64,000 nucleotides of DNA from Glaciecola punicea ACAM 611 (GTDB taxonomy: Bacteria; Pseudomonadota; Gammaproteobacteria; Enterobacterales; Alteromonadaceae). Shown here one piece after another: positions 54,941 to 63,490 of the stretch; the first letter of the stretch is position 1; every line of letters begins with the position of its first letter. The notes below the pieces were generated by a model. The model was not told the DNA's origin. It did not search any database and saw nothing but the letters and a program-made list of their open reading frames with translations. A program made the translations under genes and the position numbers. The stretch is from contig NZ_BAET01000033.1 of the NCBI RefSeq assembly GCF_000252165.1, forward strand, positions 124,001 to 188,000, in the 5' to 3' direction.

Positions 54941-55765
54941 ATGCGAATATTCATGCCAGTGTGGGTAAAACGCTATGTAGCCGCCACTGTTGTGCTACTG
55001 GCTATGTTGGCATTTTCTGCGCAAACAAAAACACTTCACGACGACTGGTCTACGCTGCTGGCTGAGCACGTAAGCCCAACCGCGCAAAGCCACAATACAG
55101 TCGTCGACTATACCGGTTTTTTAGCCCAGCGAAGCGCGTTAAAAAACTATCTTAATGCCCTTGAACAAGTCACCCAAGCTGAATTTGCTGCATGGGATGA
55201 TGCCAAACAGTTAGCATTTTTACTTAACGCCTATAATGCATGGACCGTAGAGCTTATTTTAACCGAATATCCTAATCTTGATTCTATTAAAGACTTAGGC
55301 AGCTTTTTTCGCTCACCTTGGAAAAAATCCTTTATACCTTTACTTGGCAAGGTGCTTAGCCTTGACGATATTGAGCATGACCTCATAAGAGGTGACAACA
55401 AATACCAAGAGCCGCGCATACATTTTGCGGTTAACTGCGCCAGTATAGGCTGCCCGGCCCTGCGTGAAGAAGCGTATGAAGCAAGTAAACTCGATATGCA
55501 GTTAGAACAGCAAACGCTGCGCTTTTTATCCGATAGGAGTCGCAATAACATGCAAGGGGAGGCGTTAAATTTATCGTCTATCTTTAAGTGGTACAAAAAT
55601 GATTTTGAGTTAGGTTTTCGAAGTGCCAACAGCCTAGAATCGTTTGTACTGCTTTATGCAGACACTCTTGGCCTGAGCCCTGAACAGCGTGCATTATTGC
55701 AAAGTGAGCAAGTAAAAACAGATTACCTAGATTACGATTGGCAGTTAAACGATGTAAAACGATAG
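54941..55765 (+). CDS. DUF547 family exported protein
   Basis: A 274-residue protein with an N-terminal signal or anchor (about residues 10-27, AATVVLLAMLAFSAQT) and a DUF547 domain. Family blocks are FLLNAYNAWTVELILTEYPN, KDLGSFFRSPWKKSF, LSLDDIEHDLIRG and RIHFAVNCASIGCPALREEA. The last holds Cys-x4-Cys and is the likely catalytic site, since the family has been compared with transglutaminase/papain-like thiol enzymes, though this is unproven. I choose the ATG at 54941, after AGAGGA. The longer frame from 54851 overlaps the fusion gene. Confidence 0.85.
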   Translation: MRIFMPVWVKRYVAATVVLLAMLAFSAQTKTLHDDWSTLLAEHVSPTAQSHNTVVDYTGFLAQRSALKNYLNALEQVTQAEFAAWDDAKQLAFLLNAYNAWTVELILTEYPNLDSIKDLGSFFRSPWKKSFIPLLGKVLSLDDIEHDLIRGDNKYQEPRIHFAVNCASIGCPALREEAYEASKLDMQLEQQTLRFLSDRSRNNMQGEALNLSSIFKWYKNDFELGFRSANSLESFVLLYADTLGLSPEQRALLQSEQVKTDYLDYDWQLNDVKR

Positions 55766-55777
55766 GCTGACAATACT

Positions 55778-57112
55778 GTGCGCGTGATGGAAAATAAGCC
55801 ATCTTACCTAATCTTCATGTGGATACTGCTGTTGTTTTGTCCGCTCATTAGCGCTCAGGGCGCGCTTAAAACGCTTAAGACACTTAAAACGCTTGAGCCT
55901 CTCAAAGCCCCACTTTTAATCGACACCCAAGCAATCGACACTAAAGCAAGCGTTACCCAAACGCAGTTTACCCAGCTAGTGCAACAGGCGCGAGGCCAGA
56001 GCGTTTATTTCTATGCTTGGGGCGGCGATCCGCAGGTTAACCGCTACCTGCAGTGGGTAGCCCAGCGCGTTAACACCCTATACGCAATTAATATGCAGCA
56101 CGTTAAACTCGCACAAACCAGCGACGCGGTCAGCCGAGTGCTTGCCGAGGCATCAGCGGGCAATACTACGGCAGGACAAGTTGACCTTTTATGGATAAAC
56201 GGGCTTAACTTTGCCACCATGGCGCAAAACAATTTGCTTGAAGCGCAATGGCTTGGTCTTCTTCCCAATTTTGCACTCACCAACCCCGACCAAAACCCTG
56301 CGGTAACAATGGACTTTGGTATGCCCACAAACGGCATGGAAGCGCCTTGGGGAAAAGCCGCCCTCACCTTTTACTATGACAGCGCGCATACTTCATCACC
56401 ACCTAAAACACTGCCAGCACTGTTAAGGTGGAGCAAGCTTAACCCGGGGCGTTTTACCTACGCTAAACCGCCCGATTTTTTGGGTTTAAGCTTTTTAAAA
56501 TACGCTTTAATTATACTTAGCCAGCAGCAAGAACCCGCTATTCTTGCACAGCTATACGAGCCGCCTACGGCCCAAAGCCAAGCACTTGTGCTCGCGCCAC
56601 TATGGCAATTTCTGGACCAACTTCACCCGTATCTATGGCGTAAAGGACAATACTTCCTTAGCAATGGCGCCAGCATACGACGCTTAGTAGACGACAGCGA
56701 ACTGACGCTAGGCTTTACATTTTCTGGGGGCGACATACCCGGCGCAGTTGAACGCTTTGAGCTGCCCCTTAGCATTAAAAGTTACGCCATGAAAGACGGA
56801 AGCTTAAGCAATGTACATTTTGTGACAATCCCCTTTAACGCTCAGCACAAAGCAGCTGCCAAAGTAGTCGCTAATTTTTTAATGAGCCCAGAAGCACAGG
56901 CAAAAAAGCAGCAGCCAAGCAATTGGGGCGACCGCACAGTGCTAGATTTAAGCATGCTATCGCCTGAGCAGCAGTTAATGTTTCACCCTTCAAAGCGCCA
57001 CCCAAGCGCTTTGCCTGCCAACAACAGCAGCCCTTCGCTGAGTGAGCCGCATCCTTCATGGAATGCGGTAATTACCACACAATGGGAAAAACGATATGGG
57101 GCTAAGCAATGA
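55778..57112 (+). CDS. ynjB: YnjB-like ABC importer periplasmic substrate-binding protein
   Basis: A 444-residue binding protein of the extracellular solute-binding family, closest in outline to E. coli YnjB. The signal peptide ends near ISAQGA (residue 29). It is followed by an unusual LKTLKTLKTLEPLKAP repeat from a 9-base near-tandem DNA repeat at about 55864-55903. The fold has VYFYAWGGDPQVNRYLQWVA, then WINGLNFATMAQNNLL and MEAPWGKAALTFYYD. The start is a GTG at 55778 with AGG about 11 bases upstream, and the ATG at 55787 is possible. Its stop overlaps the ynjC ATG as ATGA. Confidence 0.82.
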   Translation: MRVMENKPSYLIFMWILLLFCPLISAQGALKTLKTLKTLEPLKAPLLIDTQAIDTKASVTQTQFTQLVQQARGQSVYFYAWGGDPQVNRYLQWVAQRVNTLYAINMQHVKLAQTSDAVSRVLAEASAGNTTAGQVDLLWINGLNFATMAQNNLLEAQWLGLLPNFALTNPDQNPAVTMDFGMPTNGMEAPWGKAALTFYYDSAHTSSPPKTLPALLRWSKLNPGRFTYAKPPDFLGLSFLKYALIILSQQQEPAILAQLYEPPTAQSQALVLAPLWQFLDQLHPYLWRKGQYFLSNGASIRRLVDDSELTLGFTFSGGDIPGAVERFELPLSIKSYAMKDGSLSNVHFVTIPFNAQHKAAAKVVANFLMSPEAQAKKQQPSNWGDRTVLDLSMLSPEQQLMFHPSKRHPSALPANNSSPSLSEPHPSWNAVITTQWEKRYGAKQ

Positions 57113-58815
57113 TTATTCAGCCGTCGTTTTTCACGCGCTGGGTGAGCTTGAGCCCGCGAATACTAATAAGCCTGCTGCTAGTGCCTGTTGCTGCCGGCTT
57201 ATTAGGTCTTATACTACCCGCTTTTGGTTGGCTGCCTGCGCTTGGTGAAAACACGATTAACCTACGCGGCTTTGCAGCATTTTTTCATACCCCAGGCTGG
57301 ACTAATATGCTTGGCTTGAGTTTTTTTACGAGTTTTATAAGCACACTTTTTGCGGTCATCTTGAGTATCTTAATACTCGGCAATTATTTCAACTCTAGAC
57401 TACTTGGCCACATACAGCGAATTTTAGGGCCTATACTCGTCATTCCACATGCGGCCGCCGCTATTGCCATTGGGTTTCTAATTGCCCCATCAGGTTTAAT
57501 TATGCGACTGTTTTCGCCATGGCTAAGCGGCGCCGAATTACCGCCTGATGTGTTGTTGCCCAACGACCCTTATGGATTGAGCATCATTTTAGGGCTTACT
57601 TTAAAAGAGCTGCCATTCATTTTATTAATGGCGCTAGCCGCCATGCAGCAAAACGAAATAAAGCAGCTTATAAATAGACAATATAAGATGGCGCTTAGCC
57701 TTGGTTATTACCCTTTTACAGCCTTTTGCAAGGCCGTTTTACCGAGTCTTTATCCCTTCATGCGCCTGCCTATTTATGCCATTTTAGCCTATTCCAGTGC
57801 CAGTATAGAAATCCCGTTAATTTTAGGACCCAATTCGCCCCCGACCCTTGCGGTTGCCGTTATGCAGTGGTTTAACGATGTAGACCTAAGCCTGAGAATA
57901 AAGGCCTCGGCAGGCGCACTGATACAAATTGCGCTAACGTTAAGCGTATTATTAACGTGGCGGCTGCTAGAGCAATGTGTAAAACGATTTGGGTTTTCCA
58001 CATTCACAAATGGGCGCCGACAGTATGGCGATTTATGCTGGAAAATACTGACGCATACTACAACCTTTCTAGTGCTTTTCTTCATCGTTTTAGCGCTGCT
58101 TGGGCTTGTGCTTTGGTCTTTTGCAGGCTTTTGGCCTTTTCCAAATGCCTACCCTGACCAATTAGTCAGCCTACACTGGAACAGCGCTTTGCAGCAGCTT
58201 CCCCAAACTATTACCAACACGGTTTTAGTGGGCATTACCGCCACGGCTATTGCGCTATTTTTTACACTGTTTGCATTAGAGGCTGAGCAACAGCACCAAA
58301 CCCAATTAGGCTCTGCTGCCAGCCTGATGGTTTATTTGCCCTTGCTAGTGCCTAACGTTGCCTTCTTATTTGGCATTGTATGGGTAAAAGAGCTGCTGGG
58401 TGTTAAGGCAGTATTTAGCGCCGTGGTACTGGGGCATTTATTGTTCGTTATGCCCTATATGTTTTTGTCTTTAGCGATAAGCTATCGCAAGCTCGATTTG
58501 CGCTATGCCAAGGTGGCAGCCTCTTTAGGTTGTTCACCCTTTAAGGTTTTTTACGCCGTAAAGCTGCCACAGTTACTGCCGCCTATGCTGTTTTCATGCG
58601 CGCTTGGGCTGGCTGTGAGCTTCGGTCAATATTTGCCAACCTTGCTATTAGGCGGCGGACGCATCAATACACTAACCACAGAAGCAGTTGCTATTGCCAG
58701 TGGCGCCAGCAGACGCCTAAGCGCGGTTTATGTCATAATACAAATACTGCTGCCTGTCGTTGGTTTTATACTCGCATGGCTCATTCCTAAACTTATTTTT
58801 CGGCCAAGGCAATAA
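57109..58815 (+). CDS. ynjC: YnjC-like ABC importer permease
   Basis: A 568-residue inner-membrane permease made of two ABC-permease halves in one chain, like ThiP/FbpB. About 12 helices are predicted. EAA-like coupling loops are visible as KMALSLGYYPFTAFCKAVLP in the first half (about residues 194-213) and YAKVAASLGCSPFKVFYAVKLP in the second (about residues 466-487). Each carries the G after six to eight residues that contacts the ATPase. It pairs with YnjB and YnjD. Confidence 0.88.
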   Translation: MIIQPSFFTRWVSLSPRILISLLLVPVAAGLLGLILPAFGWLPALGENTINLRGFAAFFHTPGWTNMLGLSFFTSFISTLFAVILSILILGNYFNSRLLGHIQRILGPILVIPHAAAAIAIGFLIAPSGLIMRLFSPWLSGAELPPDVLLPNDPYGLSIILGLTLKELPFILLMALAAMQQNEIKQLINRQYKMALSLGYYPFTAFCKAVLPSLYPFMRLPIYAILAYSSASIEIPLILGPNSPPTLAVAVMQWFNDVDLSLRIKASAGALIQIALTLSVLLTWRLLEQCVKRFGFSTFTNGRRQYGDLCWKILTHTTTFLVLFFIVLALLGLVLWSFAGFWPFPNAYPDQLVSLHWNSALQQLPQTITNTVLVGITATAIALFFTLFALEAEQQHQTQLGSAASLMVYLPLLVPNVAFLFGIVWVKELLGVKAVFSAVVLGHLLFVMPYMFLSLAISYRKLDLRYAKVAASLGCSPFKVFYAVKLPQLLPPMLFSCALGLAVSFGQYLPTLLLGGGRINTLTTEAVAIASGASRRLSAVYVIIQILLPVVGFILAWLIPKLIFRPRQ

Positions 58816-58818
58816 ATA

Positions 58819-59481
58819 ATGGATAACACAAGCAAGCTCTTACGCATTGAAAACTTGCAGATTTATAAAGGCGACACGCTTTTACTTAGCATAGAGGCAA
58901 GCGTGGCCGCAGGCGAAATACTGACCGTAATGGGGCCATCGGGTAGCGGTAAATCAACCTTGTTAAGCTGGCTATCGGGCATGTTAGATCCCGCTTTTCG
59001 TGCTAGTGGTAAACTACTAGTAGGCGCTCAAGATATAACGCAAACTCCCAGTCATTTAAGACGCACCGCGCTTCTTTTTCAAGATCCGCTGTTGTTTAAC
59101 CATCTAAGCGTTTCAGGCAATATTGAATTTGGCATGCAGCAGGGTAAATCAAGTAGTAAAAAGCAGCGTGTGTTAGACGCGTTGGCCTGTGTTGGCTTAT
59201 CAGGAATGGAGGCACGCGCGCCTAAAACTTTATCAGGCGGGCAGCAAGCTCGCGTTGCACTATTGCGAGTGCTGTTAAACGAACCAAGCGTGATTTTGCT
59301 AGATGAGCCTTTTAGTAAACTCGATAGCCAGCTTAGGCAGGCAACACGAGAATTAGTATTTGCGCAAATTCGCCAGCGTGGTTTGGCGGCTATATTAGTC
59401 ACTCATGATCAAAGCGATGCCGATGCCGCAGGCGGTCGGGTGATTAATTTGTCAACAACAGGAGCCGATAAACAATGTTAG
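58819..59481 (+). CDS. ynjD: YnjD-like ABC importer ATPase
   Basis: A 220-residue ABC ATPase energising the YnjBC importer. Walker A is GPSGSGKST, the Q-loop LLFQDPLLFNHL, the signature LSGGQQARVALLR, Walker B ILLDEPF, and the switch His is in VTHDQSDA. Length equals E. coli YnjD (217). It overlaps the next gene by 7 bases. Confidence 0.93.
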   Translation: MDNTSKLLRIENLQIYKGDTLLLSIEASVAAGEILTVMGPSGSGKSTLLSWLSGMLDPAFRASGKLLVGAQDITQTPSHLRRTALLFQDPLLFNHLSVSGNIEFGMQQGKSSSKKQRVLDALACVGLSGMEARAPKTLSGGQQARVALLRVLLNEPSVILLDEPFSKLDSQLRQATRELVFAQIRQRGLAAILVTHDQSDADAAGGRVINLSTTGADKQC

Positions 59482-60113
59482 ATGCTTCTATCACCCCAGT
59501 TGTAAAAGTATTATTAACGCCGCTTGTTAAACAAATAGCAAAGACCAAGGTGACCCCTAATCAATTAAGCGTGGTGGGCTTTGCAATTGGCATGTTAGCC
59601 CTGCCTTTACTGGCCTTTCAGCACTGGTATTTAGCCTTAACGGCCATTGTAATTAATCGCATTTTAGACGGATTAGACGGGGCTCTTGCGCGTCATCAAG
59701 GTTCTAGCAGCGCCGCCGGCGGCTTTTTAGACATTTGCTTAGACTTTCTTTTTTATGCCGCCGTGCCGGTAGGTTTTGCACTGGCCGATCCCGCCCAAAA
59801 TGCCTTGCCCGCAGCCGTTTTATTAGCCGTGTTTATGGGCACTGGTTCAAGTTTTTTAGCCTTTGCAATTCCGGCTGAAAAGTATCAGCTAAGCAAGCCG
59901 CAGTTTGAATACAAGAGCTTTTATTATTTACATGGCTTAACCGAAGGCACGGAAACTATTTTAATCTTCGTCGCCTTTTGTATCTGGCCGCAGCATTTTT
60001 CATGGTTAGCGTATGGCTTTGCGCTTGCGGGCAGCATTACTATATTTACCCGTGTTTATGGCGGCTACTTTACGCTTCAAAAAAAGGCGGTAGAGCCTAC
60101 AAACGAAGAATAA
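59475..60113 (+). CDS. ynjF: CDP-alcohol phosphatidyltransferase family protein (YnjF-like)
   Basis: A 212-residue polytopic enzyme of the CDP-alcohol phosphotransferase family, which moves a phosphatidyl or similar group from a CDP-alcohol to a hydroxyl acceptor. The full family motif D-G-x2-A-R-x8-G-x3-D-x3-D is present as DGALAR, eight residues, GGFLD, ICLD. About six helices are expected. The acceptor is not known. The gene order ynjB-ynjC-ynjD-ynjF copies the E. coli ynj locus, where the rhodanese ynjE lies between ynjD and ynjF, and no rhodanese is present here. Confidence 0.88.
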   Translation: MLDASITPVVKVLLTPLVKQIAKTKVTPNQLSVVGFAIGMLALPLLAFQHWYLALTAIVINRILDGLDGALARHQGSSSAAGGFLDICLDFLFYAAVPVGFALADPAQNALPAAVLLAVFMGTGSSFLAFAIPAEKYQLSKPQFEYKSFYYLHGLTEGTETILIFVAFCIWPQHFSWLAYGFALAGSITIFTRVYGGYFTLQKKAVEPTNEE

Positions 60114-60126
60114 CAGCGTTTATAGT

Positions 60127-61245
60127 TTAATCTATCGTGTGTCGCCCCATGAAGCCCTTATCTAAATAGTCCTTGTACATACCAAGTAATCGCCCACCGG
60201 CGCTGAACCGACCATAGTGCATAAGTGCGCCGCCATCAGCGGTAGCAAGCAAAGCCAGCGCGCGTGCTTGCGGCTTGTATTCGCGCAAGGTGTCGCTGTC
60301 TAATAATGCCGGTATAATTTGACTTAAAGCCGATCCTTGTCTGACCGCGTACACACCAGAATGTGCTGCGCCGGTTTGGTTGGCGCAATCACCACTGGCC
60401 AAGACCTCAGGATGACTTAGACTTTGTAAGCTATTGCTAACTTCCACGAAGCCTGAATTGTCGCATTTCAACCCAGAACTAGCCAGCCAAGGCTGCGCGG
60501 CAGCGCCCGTTGCTATTACAAGCGCTTCGGCCTGCAGTATTTGCCGTGTGCCGCTAATTAGCCAACCGTTGGCGATACTATCAATTCGCGTATTTTTATG
60601 TCGTTTAATACCGCGCTCGTCAAGAATTTTTATGGCTTTGTGTCGCAGGCCCCTCGAATAGCCGCTTAGCAAATCACCGCTACAAATTAACGATAGCTGT
60701 GCTTGTGGCAAGCTCTTTTGTAAGGCTAAAGCAAGCTCAAACGCTGCCGCACCACCGCCCAATACGACCAGCTGCATAGATTCGTTACGCTTACGCCATA
60801 CTTGCCAATGCTCGTTAAAACCAGCGAAGGGCTTTGCCGGGGCTAGGCTAATACTGCCATCGTTATGCAATGGCTGAGGCGGCACCGAACCTACGTTTAA
60901 TGACAAATATTCATATTCTAGAACTTGCTCGTTTGTCAGCTTCATTCGGCGCTTAGCAGCGTTAAGATCAGCAATTTCGCCAATGACAAGCTCCACTTCG
61001 CAGGCTTTACACAAAGGAGCCAAATCAATTGCACATTCGTCACTCGTAAAACGTCCTGCAATAAGCCCTGGCATCATCCCCGAATACCACGCTTTAGGGC
61101 TGGGGCTGAGTAATATAGTACCCTGTGGCGGATTATATCCATTTTCTATCCAGCGCCGCATTGCCACTAAATGAGCATGACCGGCGCCTGCGAGAATGAG
61201 CGAATACGGTGTTGGTTTCATAGGTTTCCATTGGTTGTATGACAT
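60127..61245 (-). CDS. FAD-dependent oxidoreductase of the SelD-N-terminal type (TIGR03169-like)
   Basis: A 372-residue flavoprotein resembling the NDH-II-like domain found fused in front of selenide-water dikinase in some bacteria (TIGR03169), here alone. The FAD site begins LILAGAGHAHLVAMRRW, followed by YSGMMPGLIAGRFTSDECAIDL, a block typical of the family. A second Rossmann motif is LVVLGGGAAAFELALAL, and the flavin-contacting end is VLASGDCANQTGAAHSGVYA. The ATG at 61245 has no clear ribosome-binding site, and a second ATG at 61221 after GGAAA is possible. It converges on the ynj genes with a 13-base gap. Confidence 0.82.
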   Translation of the reverse strand: MSYNQWKPMKPTPYSLILAGAGHAHLVAMRRWIENGYNPPQGTILLSPSPKAWYSGMMPGLIAGRFTSDECAIDLAPLCKACEVELVIGEIADLNAAKRRMKLTNEQVLEYEYLSLNVGSVPPQPLHNDGSISLAPAKPFAGFNEHWQVWRKRNESMQLVVLGGGAAAFELALALQKSLPQAQLSLICSGDLLSGYSRGLRHKAIKILDERGIKRHKNTRIDSIANGWLISGTRQILQAEALVIATGAAAQPWLASSGLKCDNSGFVEVSNSLQSLSHPEVLASGDCANQTGAAHSGVYAVRQGSALSQIIPALLDSDTLREYKPQARALALLATADGGALMHYGRFSAGGRLLGMYKDYLDKGFMGRHTID

Positions 61246-61355
61246 GATATAAAACGCGTTTTCTCAGCGAAGCACTATAGTTTTGTCGCTATGGCAAATC
61301 TCCATTATCATTAAAGATACAATAAATCCTAAGCTAGGGACAGTCAAACTGACGG

Positions 61356-61384
61356 TTGACACTTAAAACAAAACCTGCTGTATT
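61356..61384 (+). promoter_or_regulatory. Promoter candidate for the polysaccharide genes
   Basis: TTGACA at 61356-61361 is a perfect -35. TGTATT at 61379-61384 (4 of 6) is 17 bases downstream. The GT2 gene begins about 235 bases later, leaving a long leader. Confidence 0.5.
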
Positions 61385-61503
61385 TGTTGATTACATAGAT
61401 GCATTGCACTGTTGCTCAAACTCTTGAATTCCGATTACAAGGTGATTAAGATTGTAATTTTCCACTTCGGAGAAGGCTTTCGCAGCTTTTAGGAAAATTT
61501 AGA

Positions 61504-61524
61504 TTGAAAGTTGAAAGTTGAAAG
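61504..61524. repeat. Three tandem copies of TTGAAAG
   Basis: The heptamer TTGAAAG is repeated exactly at 61504-61510, 61511-61517 and 61518-61524, in the leader about 100 bases before the GT2 gene. Such repeats can change copy number by slippage. Confidence 0.8.
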
Positions 61525-61623
61525 AGGTAAAATGCCTGGTTAAAGACTAAGGGAGGTTGGAGTCTATCGAAGGATTGCAGTCGATATCTCGCAGTAAATT
61601 CAATAGCAGAAACTAAAAATTCA

Positions 61624-62520
61624 ATGATAAAAGACGCTAGCTTAACGGTTGAAAATGGCCACCATAAGTCAAACAAACCGCTTATATCTGTATATATGCC
61701 TACCCGAAATCGTGCTCGGTTAATAGACAAAGCTATTTATTCAGTTTTAAATCAAGCTTGGAAAAATCTCGAATTAATCATTGTTAACGACTGTTCTACC
61801 GACAATACACGTGAAACGTTAGAGAAATGGCAAAAGCAAGACCCGCGCATTAAGGTGCTTCATAACACCAAATTAATGGGGGCATGCGCTAGTCGTAATA
61901 TCGCCATTAAAGCATCTCATGGCAAATTTATTACTGGCATTGACGACGACGACGAGTTCGTAGGCGAACGCCTTTGTGCTCTATTTGCAGCATACGACGA
62001 ACGTTATTCATTTATATGTGCGGGTTACCTTTGGTTTGATGACAAAAAAGACCGAAAAGTGCTCTGCAAAGATGAAATTGTTAGTTTAGAGCAGCAGCTT
62101 TCATACAATAAGGTCTCCAATCAAATTTTTATTGAGCGGCATCGTATTCTTGCCATCGGTGGATTTGACGAGAATTTTGTTTCATTACAAGACTACGATT
62201 GTTTTACGCGACTGATTCACCGCTTTGGACCTGCTTATCGCCTTGGCATTCCGCTCATGCGTATTTATGCATTCAAAACTGAGGATAGAATTTCCAATAG
62301 CCAAAAATATTGGATGGGATTCCAACAGTTTATGGATAAACATGGAAAGCTCATGAGTCCAATGCAGTGTCGCAATATTAGTGTGATGATGGCTATCCAA
62401 AAGAACGAGAAAATAACCTTATTAGACATTTTATCAACCTACAAAGCAGGCAGAGTTCCGCGTAAAGTAAAGCATTACTTAACATGTATTTTAGGTGAGA
62501 TGCAGTGGCTGAAGTCTTAG
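61624..62520 (+). CDS. Glycosyltransferase family 2
   Basis: A 298-residue GT-A fold transferase that moves a sugar from a nucleotide donor, probably in surface polysaccharide assembly. The start ISVYMPTRNRARLIDKAIYS, then LIIVNDCSTDNTRETLEKW, is the classic GT2 nucleotide-binding region. The metal site DDD is in ITGIDDDDEFVGE (about residue 104). The acceptor loop has GGFDENFVSLQDYDCFTRLI with the catalytic-base Asp. The sugar and acceptor are unknown. It is followed by a Wzz-like gene after 12 bases. Confidence 0.9.
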   Translation: MIKDASLTVENGHHKSNKPLISVYMPTRNRARLIDKAIYSVLNQAWKNLELIIVNDCSTDNTRETLEKWQKQDPRIKVLHNTKLMGACASRNIAIKASHGKFITGIDDDDEFVGERLCALFAAYDERYSFICAGYLWFDDKKDRKVLCKDEIVSLEQQLSYNKVSNQIFIERHRILAIGGFDENFVSLQDYDCFTRLIHRFGPAYRLGIPLMRIYAFKTEDRISNSQKYWMGFQQFMDKHGKLMSPMQCRNISVMMAIQKNEKITLLDILSTYKAGRVPRKVKHYLTCILGEMQWLKS

Positions 62521-62532
62521 ATAGGTATTCCT

Positions 62533-63489
62533 TTGAATAACATTAAAAAAAGCACTACAGCCAGCGAAAAAAAAGCCCCGTATTACGCGAGTCTAGATAT
62601 TTTGGATGTCGTTAAAATACTGTGGACACAAAAATACATCTTCTTAATTACTATTTGTCTGTCTATAGTTGTATCTGTCTGGCTTGCTTTAACGCAAGTC
62701 GAACTCTACACGGTAGAACTCAAGGCGATTCCTTCAGAGTCTAGTCTTGCTGCTACTGATAATTCGATAGAAGCAAATATTGCTTTGCGTTTGGCCGGAT
62801 TTGGCAAAGCAACGAGCGAGTACGAGCAACATCTAGTGGCAGTGCAGGTTTTGCGTTCACCAGGCTTTATAGCTAACTTTATTGATAAACATAATTTAGT
62901 GCCGCTACTCTATGGCGTAGATAGCTGGAATAGCAGCGATGGTTCTCTGGTTTGGAATGATGAAATATATGATCCGGTAACTGAGTCTTGGATAATAGAA
63001 GAACCCCCAACGCTTCAAGTGGCTTCGAAAATGCTAATGCTTAATCATTTATTCATAGAAGACAACAGGGCTGCAAGAGTTCTAACCCTTAAATTTATCC
63101 ACCAGTCTCCGATAGTGGCAGCGCAAATTGTCAATTCCCTAGTCATCGATTTAAACCAAAAAATGAAAGATAGAGAACTCAATGCCTTAGAAAGAAAGTT
63201 ACACTTTTATGAGACTGAGTTAGCGACTGTTCAGATTGAAAGTTTTCGCGTGGTGTTATCCGATCTTATAGAACAAACAATTTACGAAACACTTTTAATA
63301 AATGCCGACGGTAACTTTCTTTTTGAGGTTATTGACCCGCCCATGATACCCGAAAAACGCTCTTATCCCAGACGTGGCCTTCTGGTTATCATTGGCACTA
63401 TTTTAGGCGGCTTGCTTGCTTTAATCATTGCTTTTGGAAAGTCGCTACTCTATCCACCGAAGATCTCCCAACAGTCACTTAGGCGCTAA
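62533..63489 (+). CDS. Wzz-like polysaccharide chain-length / co-polymerase protein
   Basis: A 318-residue protein with the Wzz layout: an N-terminal cytoplasmic tail, a first membrane helix (about residues 36-57, FLITICLSIVVSVWLALTQ), a periplasmic region with coiled coil (about 60-270), a proline-rich segment PPMIPEKRSYPRRG, then a second helix (LLVIIGTILGGLLALIIAF). It controls chain length of O-antigen or exopolysaccharide. There is no C-terminal kinase domain. The start is a TTG 6-7 bases after AGG, with no ATG nearby in frame. It overlaps the next gene only in a TAATG arrangement. Confidence 0.85.
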   Translation: MNNIKKSTTASEKKAPYYASLDILDVVKILWTQKYIFLITICLSIVVSVWLALTQVELYTVELKAIPSESSLAATDNSIEANIALRLAGFGKATSEYEQHLVAVQVLRSPGFIANFIDKHNLVPLLYGVDSWNSSDGSLVWNDEIYDPVTESWIIEEPPTLQVASKMLMLNHLFIEDNRAARVLTLKFIHQSPIVAAQIVNSLVIDLNQKMKDRELNALERKLHFYETELATVQIESFRVVLSDLIEQTIYETLLINADGNFLFEVIDPPMIPEKRSYPRRGLLVIIGTILGGLLALIIAFGKSLLYPPKISQQSLRR

Positions 63490-63490
63490 T

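Larger units (their letters stand above)
61246..61623. other. Intergenic region before the polysaccharide locus
   Basis: These 378 bases separate the flavoprotein gene from the GT2 gene (divergent). They contain a good plus-strand promoter (61356-61384) and three tandem copies of TTGAAAG (61504-61524). No RNA gene was recognised. A minus-strand frame reaching into the GT2 gene is judged non-coding. Confidence 0.5.

Noticed and set aside
61446-61730. Minus-strand 94-residue frame in the intergenic region before the GT2 gene
   Set aside because: It overlaps the GT2 coding start in antisense, has no recognisable domain, and contains the TTGAAAG repeat.
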